DNA of 64,000 nt, from positions 72,001-136,000 of the forward strand of contig NC_016528.1 of the NCBI RefSeq assembly GCF_000236905.1. Reading direction: 5' to 3'. Numbering within the stretch: the first letter of the stretch is position 1; every line of letters starts with the position of its first letter. Below, in pieces: positions 19,951-30,439 of the stretch. The position numbers and the translations under genes are program-made. The notes under the pieces are model-generated. The model did not search any database. It had not been told where the DNA came from and was given only the letters and a program-made list of their open reading frames with translations. The stretch is from Tetrapisispora phaffii CBS 4417 (lineage: Eukaryota > Ascomycota > Saccharomycetes > Saccharomycetales > Saccharomycetaceae).

Positions 19951-20541
19951 TTAATTTAACAAATCACTCATTTCTTTATCGTTTTCTAGTACATTTTCCA
20001 TTGCTTTTCTTGCTTTCCAAACTAAATATTTTTTTCTATCGCTAATATCTAGTTCGTTAAAATCTTTACCTGCAAAATCATAATCTAAGTCGACGTTAAA
20101 TTTCTCTATTAGATTATCTGGCTTGATATTGCTCTTCTTTCTTGGATCATTGGAATTTTCATTGTTTGTGTCGTTACCTGTAGCCGCCATAGTTTGTGTT
20201 GGAGTATAATTTGGTGGGAATGGAAATTCGTCACCTCTTAAGAAACGTTCAACAGTCTCTTCAACCGAGCCAGTTTCTTCCAAATTGTATCTAATCTGTT
20301 CCTTGTGTAATGCTGGAGCTAAACTTAATACGACTTCAATCATATCGTCGGTGACTCTTCTCTTGAAACGTCTTCTATTAGTGGCACCATTGTTAGTCCT
20401 TCTTGACAAGTTGGCTGTTGAAGTTGTGCTATTTGAGCTCAAATTTTGTGTAGAAGGATGTTGTTCACTCTGGAATGTCCATTTTATAAAAATAAAACCA
20501 AATAATAAAGTTAACAGAAAAGTTAATGTCGATGAGTCCAT
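19951..20541 (-). CDS. CUE1: Cue1, ER anchor and activator of Ubc7
   Basis: The 196-residue protein has one N-terminal membrane helix (residues 5-21). A CUE ubiquitin-binding domain follows (about 62-107, with [19 protein letters not shown]). A C-terminal Ubc7-binding helix region includes [15 protein letters not shown]. Length and architecture match S. cerevisiae Cue1 (203), which recruits Ubc7 to Hrd1 and Doa10 in ER-associated degradation. The WGD paralogue CUE4 is shorter and lacks the Ubc7-binding tail, so this is the CUE1 type. SAP30 and YMR265C, near CUE1 in S. cerevisiae, are absent here. Confidence 0.93.
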   Translation of the reverse strand: MDSSTLTFLLTLLFGFIFIKWTFQSEQHPSTQNLSSNSTTSTANLSRRTNNGATNRRRFKRRVTDDMIEVVLSLAPALHKEQIRYNLEETGSVEETVERFLRGDEFPFPPNYTPTQTMAATGNDTNNENSNDPRKKSNIKPDNLIEKFNVDLDYDFAGKDFNELDISDRKKYLVWKARKAMENVLENDKEMSDLLN

Positions 20542-20926
20542 TTTTTTGCTTGAGATTTCGTATATACAATTAATTCAGTTCTACGTGTGTAAAATAAAAG
20601 AGAACTTATATAAGACCTGTTCTTCCCTTTGCTTCCCATTGACAAGAGATACAAAACAATTATACTAAAATCTTACAACGGTGATCACAAGAACTTAAAT
20701 ATATATTAAAAGTCTGATTAATTATTGATGATAAGTAGTTACTTTATATTCTTCTGAGTCCAAAAACTTAACAAGAAAAGAAACTTCGCCGGAGATGAAA
20801 ACCGATCACGTGATAAGGACACAGGGTCAGACTGTTCAACTGTCAGTATATGATTGATTAGTTACTAAGAGCATAACGGCTGTGTGTGTCACCTGTTTAC
20901 TAACGTCTAATCGATCGATGCTGCTG
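20542..20926. promoter_or_regulatory. Intergenic with CACGTG E-box upstream of CUE1
   Basis: 385 bp. The palindrome ATCACGTGAT (20805-20814) is a Cbf1/Pho4-class E-box. It was checked as a centromere CDEI element, but no CDEIII follows. Otherwise nothing is seen. Confidence 0.5.
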
Positions 20927-21889
20927 CTACTGTTCCACATCTCTCTTTAGAAACCGTTGAGTATTATTATATACAAGTGCTCTTAACGCGTCTTCTGATT
21001 CGAATTGTAGGATTTCTCGTATTCCGTTGTACACTTTTTTTATTTCGAGTTGCAATTCTTGTTCGGTTTGGAGGTCAATCGGGAAATCTGTTTCAGTCAA
21101 TATACTTTCCTTTGGGATTGATTGTAAGAGTGGCATTGCGGTCGCAGAGTTTGAGAAGTTAATGAACCCTGAAAAACTTAGAAACACTCTATTTTGGTTA
21201 AATTTCTTGAACCAAAAATGTCCCAACATCTCAACCGAGCCAGTATAAGAATGCAAGCAGATATTAATTGCATCTTGATCTCCTAGTATATCGTATACAC
21301 TTTCAAATAAGACTTGGTGACATTTTACATCGTGAACAGAGATTGGTAACTGGTACTGTTTACTCAATTGTAACATGGCATGGAATACATTTACTTGATG
21401 GGAGATTTTCACTTGTGTCCTTGTTAATCTTCCAGTATCAACACTTGTATAAAACCCATTATCTGGAAGTCTAAACAATTTATCTAGTCCAATTTCACCA
21501 ATCACATCGAACTCGTTGGCATTGAAATTGTCATCGATATACTGCTGTAACTTCAAAGGCGGAGGGAGTGCCTCCACCAATTTCTGAAATTCTTGCTCAT
21601 CTTTCCATTGCAGAACCTCTCGATAATGTTCTAGTTTCCCTATATCATCTTTTAATGTAAATAGATGAGAATACCAAGGATGAATACCAAATGAACGAAT
21701 AAGCATAGAATTGTTCCTGATTTTTTTCACTTTCATCAAATCGAATTGATTATTAGACATGACACACCTGAGGACATCGCGATACTCAACGTAATTGAAT
21801 GAATCACTATTCGAGTACCCAAATCCATGTGAAACAATTCGGTCCGTACTCAAATGACAATGGGCGTCAACATATGGAAAGGAAGTCAT
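20927..21889 (-). CDS. TatD-family metal-dependent hydrolase (YMR262W type)
   Basis: A 320-residue protein starting MTSFPYVDAHCHL. The DAHCHL metal-binding motif, GEIGLD (about residue 135), the ISVHDV and HSYTG histidines and the late TDFP motif are those of TatD-type amidohydrolases/nucleases. Position next to TSL1/TPS3 and length match S. cerevisiae YMR262W (313 aa), whose function is uncharacterised. The start at 21889 puts the HxH motif near the N-terminus, as in the family. An in-frame ATG at 21949 would add 20 residues of no clear homology. Confidence 0.88.
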   Translation of the reverse strand: MTSFPYVDAHCHLSTDRIVSHGFGYSNSDSFNYVEYRDVLRCVMSNNQFDLMKVKKIRNNSMLIRSFGIHPWYSHLFTLKDDIGKLEHYREVLQWKDEQEFQKLVEALPPPLKLQQYIDDNFNANEFDVIGEIGLDKLFRLPDNGFYTSVDTGRLTRTQVKISHQVNVFHAMLQLSKQYQLPISVHDVKCHQVLFESVYDILGDQDAINICLHSYTGSVEMLGHFWFKKFNQNRVFLSFSGFINFSNSATAMPLLQSIPKESILTETDFPIDLQTEQELQLEIKKVYNGIREILQFESEDALRALVYNNTQRFLKRDVEQ

Positions 21890-22501
21890 CTCAATGCAAT
21901 CACTTTTATTTTGCTTACCGTACCCCCCTGCTCTCTTCCATTGAAACATCGCATCTTTTTTAACTTGCCCAGCAGCCAAACCACTAAGCACCTCCCCACT
22001 TTATCTGATCTTCAAAGTTCAATTGTAACTTACACACATTTAATCGTTACCATTAAACAGTTTAAACCTTATGAGATGGCCTGACCTTATTAAAGGGTCT
22101 GGCTCCCATAATCGTAGAACGTGATCTACAAATCAAGCGGAACATCAAATGAGGGGGGCAACCGAAGGAGGGGTTAGAAAGATTAAACAATCTACAATAT
22201 ATATAAATAACATGTATGTTATGAGAAGCAACTCAATACCATTTTCAGTAGAGCACTCGTTGGTAAAGTATTAGGGCTATCTATATTCTATAAGAATTAT
22301 CATACTGTATTGACGTCTACCCTTTAATTGAATTGAATTGAAAAGTGCGTGATAAATATAAAGCTTTTTTTTGTTTGAAATATTAAATTACATTTAGGAG
22401 CATATATGCATATATTTTAACAGAAAAATATACTGAAATAGGTTATTACAATTGAATTTTAAACATATTTACGTAATTGAATTGCTGTTTAGTATTAGAA
22501 A
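21890..22501 (+). promoter_or_regulatory. TSL1 promoter with two STREs and a TATA box
   Basis: AGGGG stress-response elements occur at 22152-22156 and 22169-22173, followed by a TATA box, TATATATAAA, at 22198-22207. STREs bind Msn2/Msn4 and control trehalose genes in S. cerevisiae. About 290 bases separate the TATA box from the ATG, implying a long 5' leader. The left part may carry promoter elements of the divergent TatD gene. Confidence 0.6.
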
Positions 22502-25500
22502 ATGACTATAATTGTAGCTTCTTTGTTTTTGCCATATCAACCTCAATTTGTTGTACAGTCGAATGAATTCGATGCTAATTTGGTGAATCCATCATTGGTG
22601 AAAGTTAAGATTCCTAACGAAAACCAAAAGAATAAGAGAAGTGATTCGGTCCACACATCTCCATTCGCAAAGGCAGCAGATGTAGGAAGCACCGAATTTC
22701 ATGGTTCAATGAATGGTATTAGCGACCAGCTTGCTGGTCCTGTAAACCAAGGCGAGATGTCTGGTTTAGGAACACCAACTATATCTGATGGAGACATGAT
22801 TTCCGGTGATCTTTTCATCGAAAATTTAACTGCGAATGCATCTGTTATAGGAAGTCCACGCTCTGCTGCCTTACCACAGAAAAATGCAAACAAGACTGCA
22901 TCCATTGATGAATTTTTTCCTTCATCTTCTGCACAGTTACCAGAAACAACCTCTTTGCGTAAAAAAGCAGTCACAGGTTCTGGACTAGACTCGAATTTCC
23001 ATGCTAGTAACGCATTGAATAATGATATCTCTCCATCACTATCAGTGATATCTTCTCCAGCTTCAGAATCTTCAGCACACGCAAATATCGCAACTCATTT
23101 GGCTAACGACATGTCAACTTCTACTTTATTGAAAAATGTTAACAAGTCCTTGTTATACCAAAATGTGTTAAAGGGGAACTCTCAAACCTCATTGGAAGGA
23201 CATACAATGAAAAGTGCAAGTTCACACCGTAATACAGTTATTACTCCAAAATCTAAAACCGTTCCAGATTTCCAGTCATCTGCAGTTGTAAATTTTGCAA
23301 AAGTTAGACAACAAAATCAAGAAACTTCTCTTCCATCAATGAGAAGAGTTCCTTTAATGACAGATAAATCAGGCTCTTTAACCCCAACTTCTGTTACTGG
23401 TGGTATTGGAACAAGAAATGTTCCTTCACATTTAAAATATGAAATCGATTCAAAATATATTGCGACTTCTGAGTCTGATGAAGAAGATGGGAAAAGTGAT
23501 GATTCAGACTTAGAAAATAATTCCAGCACTGTGTATAATGTCCCAGGATTTGGTGGTTACTCTAATAACGAAAAAATCAAATCATCTTTATTGAAACGTT
23601 CTAAATATTTATTTAGTCAAATACCTTGGGATATCGTCGCTGGCTCAAAAGGTAACGGTGCTTTAAAAAATGCAATTGAAACGGCAATCCTTGAAAAAAC
23701 CATCACCGAGCCAGTTCAGTGGATTGGTACAGTTGGTATGCCAACAGATGAAATTCCATCTGATATTATAGCCAATATTAGTGATACATTGAGTGAAAAA
23801 TTTGCATCAAGTGCTGTTATTACTGATGATATCACTTTTAAAGGTGCTTACAAGAATTTCTGTAAGCAAATTTTATGGCCAACATTACACTACCAGATTC
23901 CGGATAATCCAAATTCAAAAGCATTTGAAGATCATTCTTGGGGTTATTATCAAAAATTGAATCAACAATTTGCTGACAAAATCGTGGAAAATTATAAGGT
24001 TGGTGATATTGTTTGGGTTAATGATTATCATTTAATGTTAGTACCAGCAATGGTTAGGGCTAAAATTGCAACCGCTAATATCGGTTTCTTCTTACATGTT
24101 TCTTTCCCAAGTAGTGAAGTGTTTAGATGCTTTGCTCATAGAGAAGATATTTTGAGAGGTATCATTGGGTCCAATTTTGTTGGTTTCCAGACGAAAGAAT
24201 ATGAAAGGCATTTTAAACAAACTTGTAGCAGATTATTATTGGCTGACATCACAGAAAATGGTTTAAAATATAAAGGTAATATGATTTCTTCAAATCATAT
24301 TCCAATGGGTGTCGACGTTTTTAGAATAAATCAACAAATTAAAAATGCCAAGGTCGTTCAATGGAGACAGTTAATAAGGGAAAGATGGGCAGGCAAGAAA
24401 TTGATAATTGGTCGTGATCAATACGACAGAATTCGTGGTCTTGACAGAAAATTACTTGCCTACGAACGCTTTTTAAGGGAAAACCCACATTATATTGAAA
24501 AGGTAGTGCTTATCCAAATATGTTTAGGAAAAGCTAATGACCCTGAATTGGAACGTCAAATAATGATGACAGTCGACAGAATCAATGCAATGTCTCAAAA
24601 TATAAGTATATCTCAACCAGTGGTCTTTCTACACCAAGATCTAGATTTTGAACAATACTTAGCCATTAATTGTGAAGCTGATGCATTTTTTGTAGATGCC
24701 CTAAGAGAGGGTATGAATTTAACTTGTCATGAATTTATTGCATGTTCAGAAGAGAAAAACTCACCTTTGTTATTATCAGAATTTACTGGTAGTGCAGATG
24801 TTCTAAAAGATGGTGCTCTTTTAATTAATCCATGGGATATTAAAAAGGTTTCAGAAAACATCAAGAGAGCTTTAGAAATGTCATTCGAAGAAAAAAGACG
24901 TGCTTGGAAAAAAATTATGAAGAGTATCATTAAAAATGATTCTGATAATTGGATCACCACAATATCCAAAAACATAAAGAACTCATGGGAGTTTAATGAA
25001 GAGATTTCTAGGGTTTTCTACGTTTCTACAGATGAAGTTTTTAATGATTACCTTGCTGCAAAGAAGCATCTATTTATCCTAAAAATATCAGAACCTCCTT
25101 CTGCTAGAATGATAAGTATTTTAAATGATTTGACGACCCACAATATTGTCTACATATTAGCAAATTTCTCGAAAACGACTTTGGAAAGTTTATATAGCCG
25201 TGTTACTAACATTGGTTTAATAGCAGAAAATGGTGCCTATGTTAGATTGAGTAAGATGTGGTACAATATTGTCGAAGAAGTTGATTGGATGACAGAAGTT
25301 GTTAAAATTTTAGATGATAAAGTTGAAAGACTGCCTGGTTCGTATTATAAGATAGCTGAATCTATGGTTAGATTCCATACAGAAAATGCGGAGGATAAAA
25401 ATAGAGTTGCTGGTGTTGTCGGTGAAGCTATAACCCACATCAATACATTATTCTCAGAAAGAGGTATCCATGCATATATTCACAAAGACATTATGTTTGT

Positions 25501-25897
25501 TCAACAATTTGGGTTGTCATTATCTGCAGCCCAATTTATTCTTAGGTATTACAACTCTACTACTACTTCTGGAGACAGCAATTCCACTCCAGGAACACCA
25601 AGACATTACAGTTCAAGAAGTAATAGCGGTTTACACAATGATTACTTTGGAGGGACTTCTCAGCATCATGTGGATTTCTTCTGTGTCACTGGTTCGTCCT
25701 CTCCATCAATCGAACCTTTGTTCCATCTAGTTTCGCAAGAATCGCAAAAAGGGTTGTTGAAATATGGTCATAGCATTGTTTACGGTAATGCTACCTCAAC
25801 TTTTGCAAAGGAACATATTGATGGTTATAGTGAATTATTCACAATGCTAGAACACATGACTAAGACGCAGCATATTAGAGCCTATGACTACAACTAA
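22502..25897 (+). CDS. TSL1: Trehalose synthase complex regulatory subunit, Tsl1/Tps3 type
   Basis: The 1131-residue protein starts MTIIVASLFLPYQPQF, the signature of Tsl1 and Tps3. Residues 1-350 are low complexity and Ser/Asn-rich, a likely phosphoregulated region. Residues about 360-840 form a GT20 (Tps1-like) domain with DYHLMLVP and SFPSSEVFRC. Residues about 860-1131 form a degenerate trehalose-phosphatase domain containing GLIAENGAY. These large subunits stabilise the Tps1-Tps2 complex and mediate its regulation. Tsl1 and Tps3 are WGD paralogues; the neighbours TIF11 and YMR262W fit TPS3's locus while CAC2 and CUE fit TSL1's, so the symbol is a best guess between the two. Confidence 0.9.
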   Translation: MTIIVASLFLPYQPQFVVQSNEFDANLVNPSLVKVKIPNENQKNKRSDSVHTSPFAKAADVGSTEFHGSMNGISDQLAGPVNQGEMSGLGTPTISDGDMISGDLFIENLTANASVIGSPRSAALPQKNANKTASIDEFFPSSSAQLPETTSLRKKAVTGSGLDSNFHASNALNNDISPSLSVISSPASESSAHANIATHLANDMSTSTLLKNVNKSLLYQNVLKGNSQTSLEGHTMKSASSHRNTVITPKSKTVPDFQSSAVVNFAKVRQQNQETSLPSMRRVPLMTDKSGSLTPTSVTGGIGTRNVPSHLKYEIDSKYIATSESDEEDGKSDDSDLENNSSTVYNVPGFGGYSNNEKIKSSLLKRSKYLFSQIPWDIVAGSKGNGALKNAIETAILEKTITEPVQWIGTVGMPTDEIPSDIIANISDTLSEKFASSAVITDDITFKGAYKNFCKQILWPTLHYQIPDNPNSKAFEDHSWGYYQKLNQQFADKIVENYKVGDIVWVNDYHLMLVPAMVRAKIATANIGFFLHVSFPSSEVFRCFAHREDILRGIIGSNFVGFQTKEYERHFKQTCSRLLLADITENGLKYKGNMISSNHIPMGVDVFRINQQIKNAKVVQWRQLIRERWAGKKLIIGRDQYDRIRGLDRKLLAYERFLRENPHYIEKVVLIQICLGKANDPELERQIMMTVDRINAMSQNISISQPVVFLHQDLDFEQYLAINCEADAFFVDALREGMNLTCHEFIACSEEKNSPLLLSEFTGSADVLKDGALLINPWDIKKVSENIKRALEMSFEEKRRAWKKIMKSIIKNDSDNWITTISKNIKNSWEFNEEISRVFYVSTDEVFNDYLAAKKHLFILKISEPPSARMISILNDLTTHNIVYILANFSKTTLESLYSRVTNIGLIAENGAYVRLSKMWYNIVEEVDWMTEVVKILDDKVERLPGSYYKIAESMVRFHTENAEDKNRVAGVVGEAITHINTLFSERGIHAYIHKDIMFVQQFGLSLSAAQFILRYYNSTTTSGDSNSTPGTPRHYSSRSNSGLHNDYFGGTSQHHVDFFCVTGSSSPSIEPLFHLVSQESQKGLLKYGHSIVYGNATSTFAKEHIDGYSELFTMLEHMTKTQHIRAYDYN

Positions 25898-26550
25898 TTA
25901 AATTGCAAAATTAGGCAATGGATAAAAAATCATACAGACAATAAATTGACCGCCGCATTGGCATAACCTTTCCTGTAAAGAATAGTATATGTTTTTAAAT
26001 AAAAAAAGAATATACATACGTATAGTTTATAAGTACGACCTTGTAGATAAGTAACGAGTAGTTTAATGTTTAATAATTTTCGAAATTTTTTATTAAATGC
26101 AAGGGCCCTTTTGAATAGTAACAGCAAGTAAACATGCTGCTTTGATGATCGAACAGCCATTGATTAGCTTGCATCATATGCATATGAATACGATTAACTA
26201 AGCAGACTGGAATATGGTCTGATGATGATGATGATGATGCTAATAATTCAAACGTTATATCATAATATTATGGTACCAATAACATATTTAGATCACGTTC
26301 CACGAGCATCTTCAATGAATGAAAAATTTGTTCATCGGATTCAAGCAAGAGCACACAATACTTGTTTCATTTTACTTGGTACCTGCAATCTCAAATTAAT
26401 AATTAAAACCATTGAGAAGTCTTAGTGAAATGATTGTTAATATTAACTATTTTATTAATATGATTCAATTATTCTTATGTCGTCTTGGTATCTAAATATT
26501 GTCATTATAGGTCCTTTGAGAAAGAGAGTGAAAGAAAACCAATATTCAAA
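25898..26550. other. Intergenic between TSL1 and TIF11
   Basis: 653 AT-rich bases, the TSL1 3' region and TIF11 promoter. It contains a palindrome CATATGCATATG (26175-26186) and a (GAT)6 microsatellite (26221-26238). No gene is supported. Confidence 0.5.
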
Positions 26551-27012
26551 ATGGGTAAGAAAAACACTAAAGGTGGTAAGAAAGGTAGAAGAGGTAAGAA
26601 TGAAACCGATGGTCCAAAACGTGAATTAATCTACAGAGATGAAGGTCAAGAATATGCCCAAATTACTAAGATGTTAGGTAACGGTAGAGTCGAAGCTTCC
26701 TGTTTTGATGGTATCAAGAGAATGGCTCATATCAGAGGTAAATTAAGAAAGAGAGTATGGATGGGTCAAGGTGATATTATTTTAGTTTCTTTAAGAGATT
26801 TCCAAGATGACCAGTGTGATGTCGTCCATAAATATAATCTAGATGAAGCTAGGGCTTTGAAAACCCAAGGTGAATTACCAGAAAACGCTAAAATTAATGA
26901 AACTGATAACTTCGGTTTCGAATCTGATGAGGATGTTAACTTCGAATTCGGTAATGCTGATGAAGAAAGTGAAGAAGAAGATGATTCCGAATTTGATATT
27001 GATGATATTTAA
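26551..27012 (+). CDS. TIF11: Translation initiation factor eIF1A
   Basis: The 153 residues are equal in length to S. cerevisiae eIF1A. There is a basic N-terminal tail ([17 protein letters not shown]), an OB fold at about 22-110 including [20 protein letters not shown], and an acidic C-terminal tail ending [12 protein letters not shown]. It binds the A site of the 40S subunit and governs scanning and start selection with eIF1. The ATG at 26551 is the family start; the frame continues upstream without similarity. Confidence 0.98.
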   Translation: MGKKNTKGGKKGRRGKNETDGPKRELIYRDEGQEYAQITKMLGNGRVEASCFDGIKRMAHIRGKLRKRVWMGQGDIILVSLRDFQDDQCDVVHKYNLDEARALKTQGELPENAKINETDNFGFESDEDVNFEFGNADEESEEEDDSEFDIDDI

Positions 27013-27219
27013 TCTGCTTTAGAATCCATTAAAGTTTCATGTAATTTACTGTGTATTTATTTTATAACTTGGTTTTTTTATAAAGTGGAACATTAAAAAT
27101 AATAAAAATATTAAAAATAATAAAATCATTAAACTATGAAAATTATCTTTTCATCGCCCTTTTAATCAAATTATATCCTAGAATTGACCTATATAGTTCA
27201 GCTATTTTCCACTTTGCTA

Positions 27220-28872
27220 TTATAAAATTCGCAAATCCAAATCATCAAGCAGTGAATCGTTTTGATGAGATTCATCTTCTATTCGATTAATGGGAGTATC
27301 AAAGAATTTTTTAATTCCAATAAATGAAGTTATAACTTCACACTTCTTCTCTGCTAAACCTTTTAATAAAGTTTCGATAACATTTAAGTCGAGTACAAAA
27401 GGAATATATGTTACCGAAAAATCTACTTTCTTAAACAAATTCTCGAAAAGGTTTATCACTTCTAGACTTGGTACCAAAGTCAATAATTCTCTTAGGTAAG
27501 TGGCATCATCTGCAGATTCTCTTAAATTTTTGTTTAGAAAGTCTTGCATATTTTGAGTACTCTTTTCATTTCCTTTCCATTTGACTAGTACAATTTGTAA
27601 TTGTTTCTGAGTTAATACATTTGTTATATCTTCAATTTTGTCAACTTGTTGTAATTCTTCCAATGTTAATGATCTTAATCTCCCAATTTCATTTAGTAAT
27701 GGCATTGGATCTGGACTTGGTAGATTATAATATTCAACAGACGAATTTAGTTTTACTAGGTTCATAAACAAGTATAAATCATTATCGTTCTCCAAAATAA
27801 GAACGCTCATTATAATGCTGTTGAAGTAAATACAATCAAAAAATTGTATTACATTAAGCATTATTCTGTTGATAACGGTTGTTTTAAATTGTAAACATTT
27901 CATTCTCCAATATAGATTGTTGAATAAAGATATTACAATATCTGTGGTGTCAGGATATTCCAAAGTTACAAGTGTCTCAAAATTCTTTTCAAAGTTGTCA
28001 TCATTAATATCCGGCGTTGCTTTCAGCAGCATTCCTCCAGGATTACATATCGAAAGGATCAGCGAATGAACTCTGCTAATGCAGATAAAATATACTTTCG
28101 AACATAGTTTATTTAACATCATTTTCCACTCTATCATAAATGCTAAAGTGTCAGCATATTGCTCAGTTTTTTCTTTTGTTGAATTTTGGAACGTATCAAT
28201 CATCTCGATAATAAAAAAATACAGTTCCTTAACGTTATTTAACCAAAACAATCCATAATCAATAATTAAGTGATCCATTACATTATTTAAATGGTTAATT
28301 AAAGCCGTGGTTATGGATGTCAATAATTCTGTGACGGCTGAATTTGAGACGTAGTGTTTAATAATATCTATTAAGTTTCCAATAATTGCAGCAGGTGATA
28401 GCAATTCATTTATATCTTCTATAGAGAAGCATTCATTCACAGAAGGGACTTCAAAATGCTTGATTAATCGGTCTGTTATCTCAATAATTAATTTTTTTTT
28501 TTCGAATAAAAGGTCTAGTAATTCTTGGGTTTCGGAAGTATGTACATTTTCCAGCTCATCAGTATTGTTGCTCAAAGTATGACTGACATTTTTAATAGGT
28601 TTCTCCAATTCAAATGTTTTATCATTGTTATTATTGTTTTTATCATGAGCATTAGGTAAATTCAAAAAATCATTGATAGCAAAATTTGGAGAATCATAAT
28701 TTGCACAGTTAGGAGATACTTTTTGCATAAAGACTGATTCGTCTCTTCTTTCATCAAAAATTGTCCCAAATGAGTCTAAAAATACCTCATAGACATCATT
28801 GACAGAATGAACAGGCTTAGAAGTTGTGGCATTATCATAAATTCCATTATCTTTTTTTATTTCAGTATACAT
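27220..28872 (-). CDS. Stand-alone dilute (DIL)-domain protein, function unknown
   Basis: A 550-residue protein with no motor domain. Residues about 120-460 look like the class V myosin cargo-binding (DIL/globular tail) domain. The segment around INRIMLNVIQFFDCIYFNSI corresponds to the conserved DIL block, and a later stretch with LTQKQLQIVLVKW fits the domain's closing LSPxQLQKLL motif. N-terminal residues 1-110 are Asn/Asp-rich and probably disordered. I know no S. cerevisiae orthologue; the position between TIF11 and ROY1 is occupied by TRM732 there, which this is not. Myosin fragments are unlikely because an ATG, a full ORF and no upstream motor are seen. Function would be inferred as vesicle or cargo binding. 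Confidence 0.65.
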   Translation of the reverse strand: MYTEIKKDNGIYDNATTSKPVHSVNDVYEVFLDSFGTIFDERRDESVFMQKVSPNCANYDSPNFAINDFLNLPNAHDKNNNNNDKTFELEKPIKNVSHTLSNNTDELENVHTSETQELLDLLFEKKKLIIEITDRLIKHFEVPSVNECFSIEDINELLSPAAIIGNLIDIIKHYVSNSAVTELLTSITTALINHLNNVMDHLIIDYGLFWLNNVKELYFFIIEMIDTFQNSTKEKTEQYADTLAFMIEWKMMLNKLCSKVYFICISRVHSLILSICNPGGMLLKATPDINDDNFEKNFETLVTLEYPDTTDIVISLFNNLYWRMKCLQFKTTVINRIMLNVIQFFDCIYFNSIIMSVLILENDNDLYLFMNLVKLNSSVEYYNLPSPDPMPLLNEIGRLRSLTLEELQQVDKIEDITNVLTQKQLQIVLVKWKGNEKSTQNMQDFLNKNLRESADDATYLRELLTLVPSLEVINLFENLFKKVDFSVTYIPFVLDLNVIETLLKGLAEKKCEVITSFIGIKKFFDTPINRIEDESHQNDSLLDDLDLRIL

Positions 28873-29573
28873 AGCTATAATTGATTTCCTCTTAAGAAGT
28901 TTCTTATCTGATAGAAATAACGAAACAACAGAAACAGTCTATTTATCAACTTTCGATAAAGTATCTTTAAAAATTTATAATCTGGCATTTTAAGTGGCAT
29001 ACACTAAAGTTTTGAGAGATTGCTTGATTCTGTTATCTTAAATCGTGACGCTTTTCGAATAACTGTCGCTTTGTCTCTGCCGTCACTTTGTGTAATTTTA
29101 AAGAAGACACAAATTGAAATGGATGCGAGTAAGTATACTAGTTCCAGAATGACCTTTCTTTTATTAGGACTAAACTATAAATAATTCAACTATTTTTCCT
29201 TGACATACTAGAATGAAACATACCAATAGGCTCGAAAGACTCTGAATCAGTATTGATGATATATAAAGATGCATATATGGTAATGTCAGTAACAAAGAGC
29301 CTGTCACTATTCTAACGCCTGTTTCTCCACACTTAAGTACCGTCAAAATCTGCTCCGTATATGTCTTGGTGTATTCCCATTGATGAACTGAACGACTCGT
29401 TTATTAACCTTGAACTTCATGGGATCCTTCCCCTTGCAACTTATCTTTACGGCTGATATTATAGACACTATACCTTCTGTTATAAATTTCAGATTCCTGA
29501 CAGTTGCAGCATCTGAGTGCCTAAGACTGGATTCTTCCATTGTAATACTACCAACTTAATATTGCTAAATTTC
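28873..29573. other. Intergenic upstream of the DIL gene; decayed repeats
   Basis: This holds the DIL gene promoter and unrecognised sequence. At 29321-29334 the phrase CTGTTTCTCCACA resembles the 3' end of LTR-A with one mismatch, possibly an old remnant. A minus-strand frame of 65 codons (29343-29540) begins with ATG but resembles nothing I know. No gene is called. Confidence 0.4.
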
Positions 29574-29694
29574 TGTTGTAATATAAGATGATAAAAGAAA
29601 TAGGTCATGATATAACATTAGTACTTGTTATTACTGTTTCACATCTGAACAACAACTGTCTGCATGAATGTAATAGCCATGTGTAATACATTTT
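29574..29694 (+). mobile_element. Possible third LTR family (C), decayed
   Basis: It starts TGTTGTAATATAAGAT and over about 70 bp is similar to 44518-44590, which starts TGTTGTGATATAAGAT. Both lie directly on the 5' side of LTR/tRNA clusters. The TGTTG start and placement suggest LTR relics. The 3' ends are not defined. Confidence 0.35.
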
Positions 29695-30098
29695 TGTCAG
29701 AATTATTGTACTATGTGACAGAACTAAGTGTTTATGACACTTTGAGTTCGGAAACAACTGATCACTTACTAATGGGAAAGAAGGTTCTACAACAATCTTC
29801 CAAGGGACAGATGAAAACTTTTCACTACAATGTAAATGGCTGCGTGATAAACACAGATGTGCAATAAAGCACTTACGATCTTAGGAAGACCGAACATATG
29901 TACGTGTTCATTCAACTGTCAGATAAACTCATATATAAGGAGGACATCTAAATTCTACATAGATTTGTATTAAATATATTAATAAAAGGATTAATCGATT
30001 ATTTAACTATCAAGAAGATGGACTACTGGAAAGCAACTAACTACACTAACGACACTAACTTAGATGTTGGTACTAACCAACATAAGCTTCTTTCTCCA
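29695..30098 (+). mobile_element. Solo LTR-A (older subtype), outermost layer of nested insertion
   Basis: TGTCAG... at 29695 continues to ...TTTCTCCA at 30098, and its last two bases CA are found at 34521-34522 beyond the inserted elements. 404+2 bases give exactly 406 bp, the LTR-A length. It is almost the same sequence as the copy at 3118 and differs more from the LTRs of the young element. No outer target-site duplication is evident. It was hit near its 3' end by an LTR-B. Confidence 0.92.
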
Positions 30099-30439
30099 TG
30101 TTGGAAATGCCACTGGTCGTATAAGTGACTATACGATACCAGATATTACCTCTATACGAGACTATTGTTGTAAAACTGAAACAATGAGTCCTCACCAGAA
30201 TGTAATAGCAGAATTTCTAATGCATAAATAGTACTGTAGAACCATCAGTCTGCCGTACGTGTTCAACTCGACGACGTCGTCTCGTTGGACAGAACGGTAG
30301 ATTGAAATATTATGTATATATAAACCCCGGTAATCAATAACTAATAATTCATTGATCCAGGTCCAAGAGACCAGAGAGATTAATCTAATTATAGAGTATA
30401 TAATTTAACCACATTTTAATATATTAAAGCAATGAATTC
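30099..30439 (+). mobile_element. LTR-B, middle layer of nested insertion (5' part)
   Basis: It starts TGTTGGAAATG at 30099 and is interrupted at 30439 by the Ty4-like element. Its 3' end resumes after 34498 and ends GAGCA at 34515. Excluding the duplicated AATTC, the two parts total 353 bp, equal to the copy at 44685. It is flanked by a perfect 5-bp duplication CTCCA (30094-30098 and 34516-34520), which shows it inserted into the older LTR-A. Confidence 0.92.

Noticed and set aside
20805..20814. ATCACGTGAT as a centromere CDEI element
   Set aside because: No AT-rich CDEII of about 80 bp followed by a CDEIII with CCGAA is present on either side; likewise for the E-boxes at 42935 and 62955.
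29119..29220. ATG-GAT-GCG-A followed by GTAAGTAT, resembling a short first exon with a donor
   Set aside because: No proper TACTAAC branch site follows (only GACTAAAC) and the possible second exon ends within a few codons.
29343..29540. 65-codon minus-strand frame between the DIL gene and the LTR nest
   Set aside because: It has an ATG but no recognisable similarity, and it lies among decayed repeats; chance cannot be excluded.
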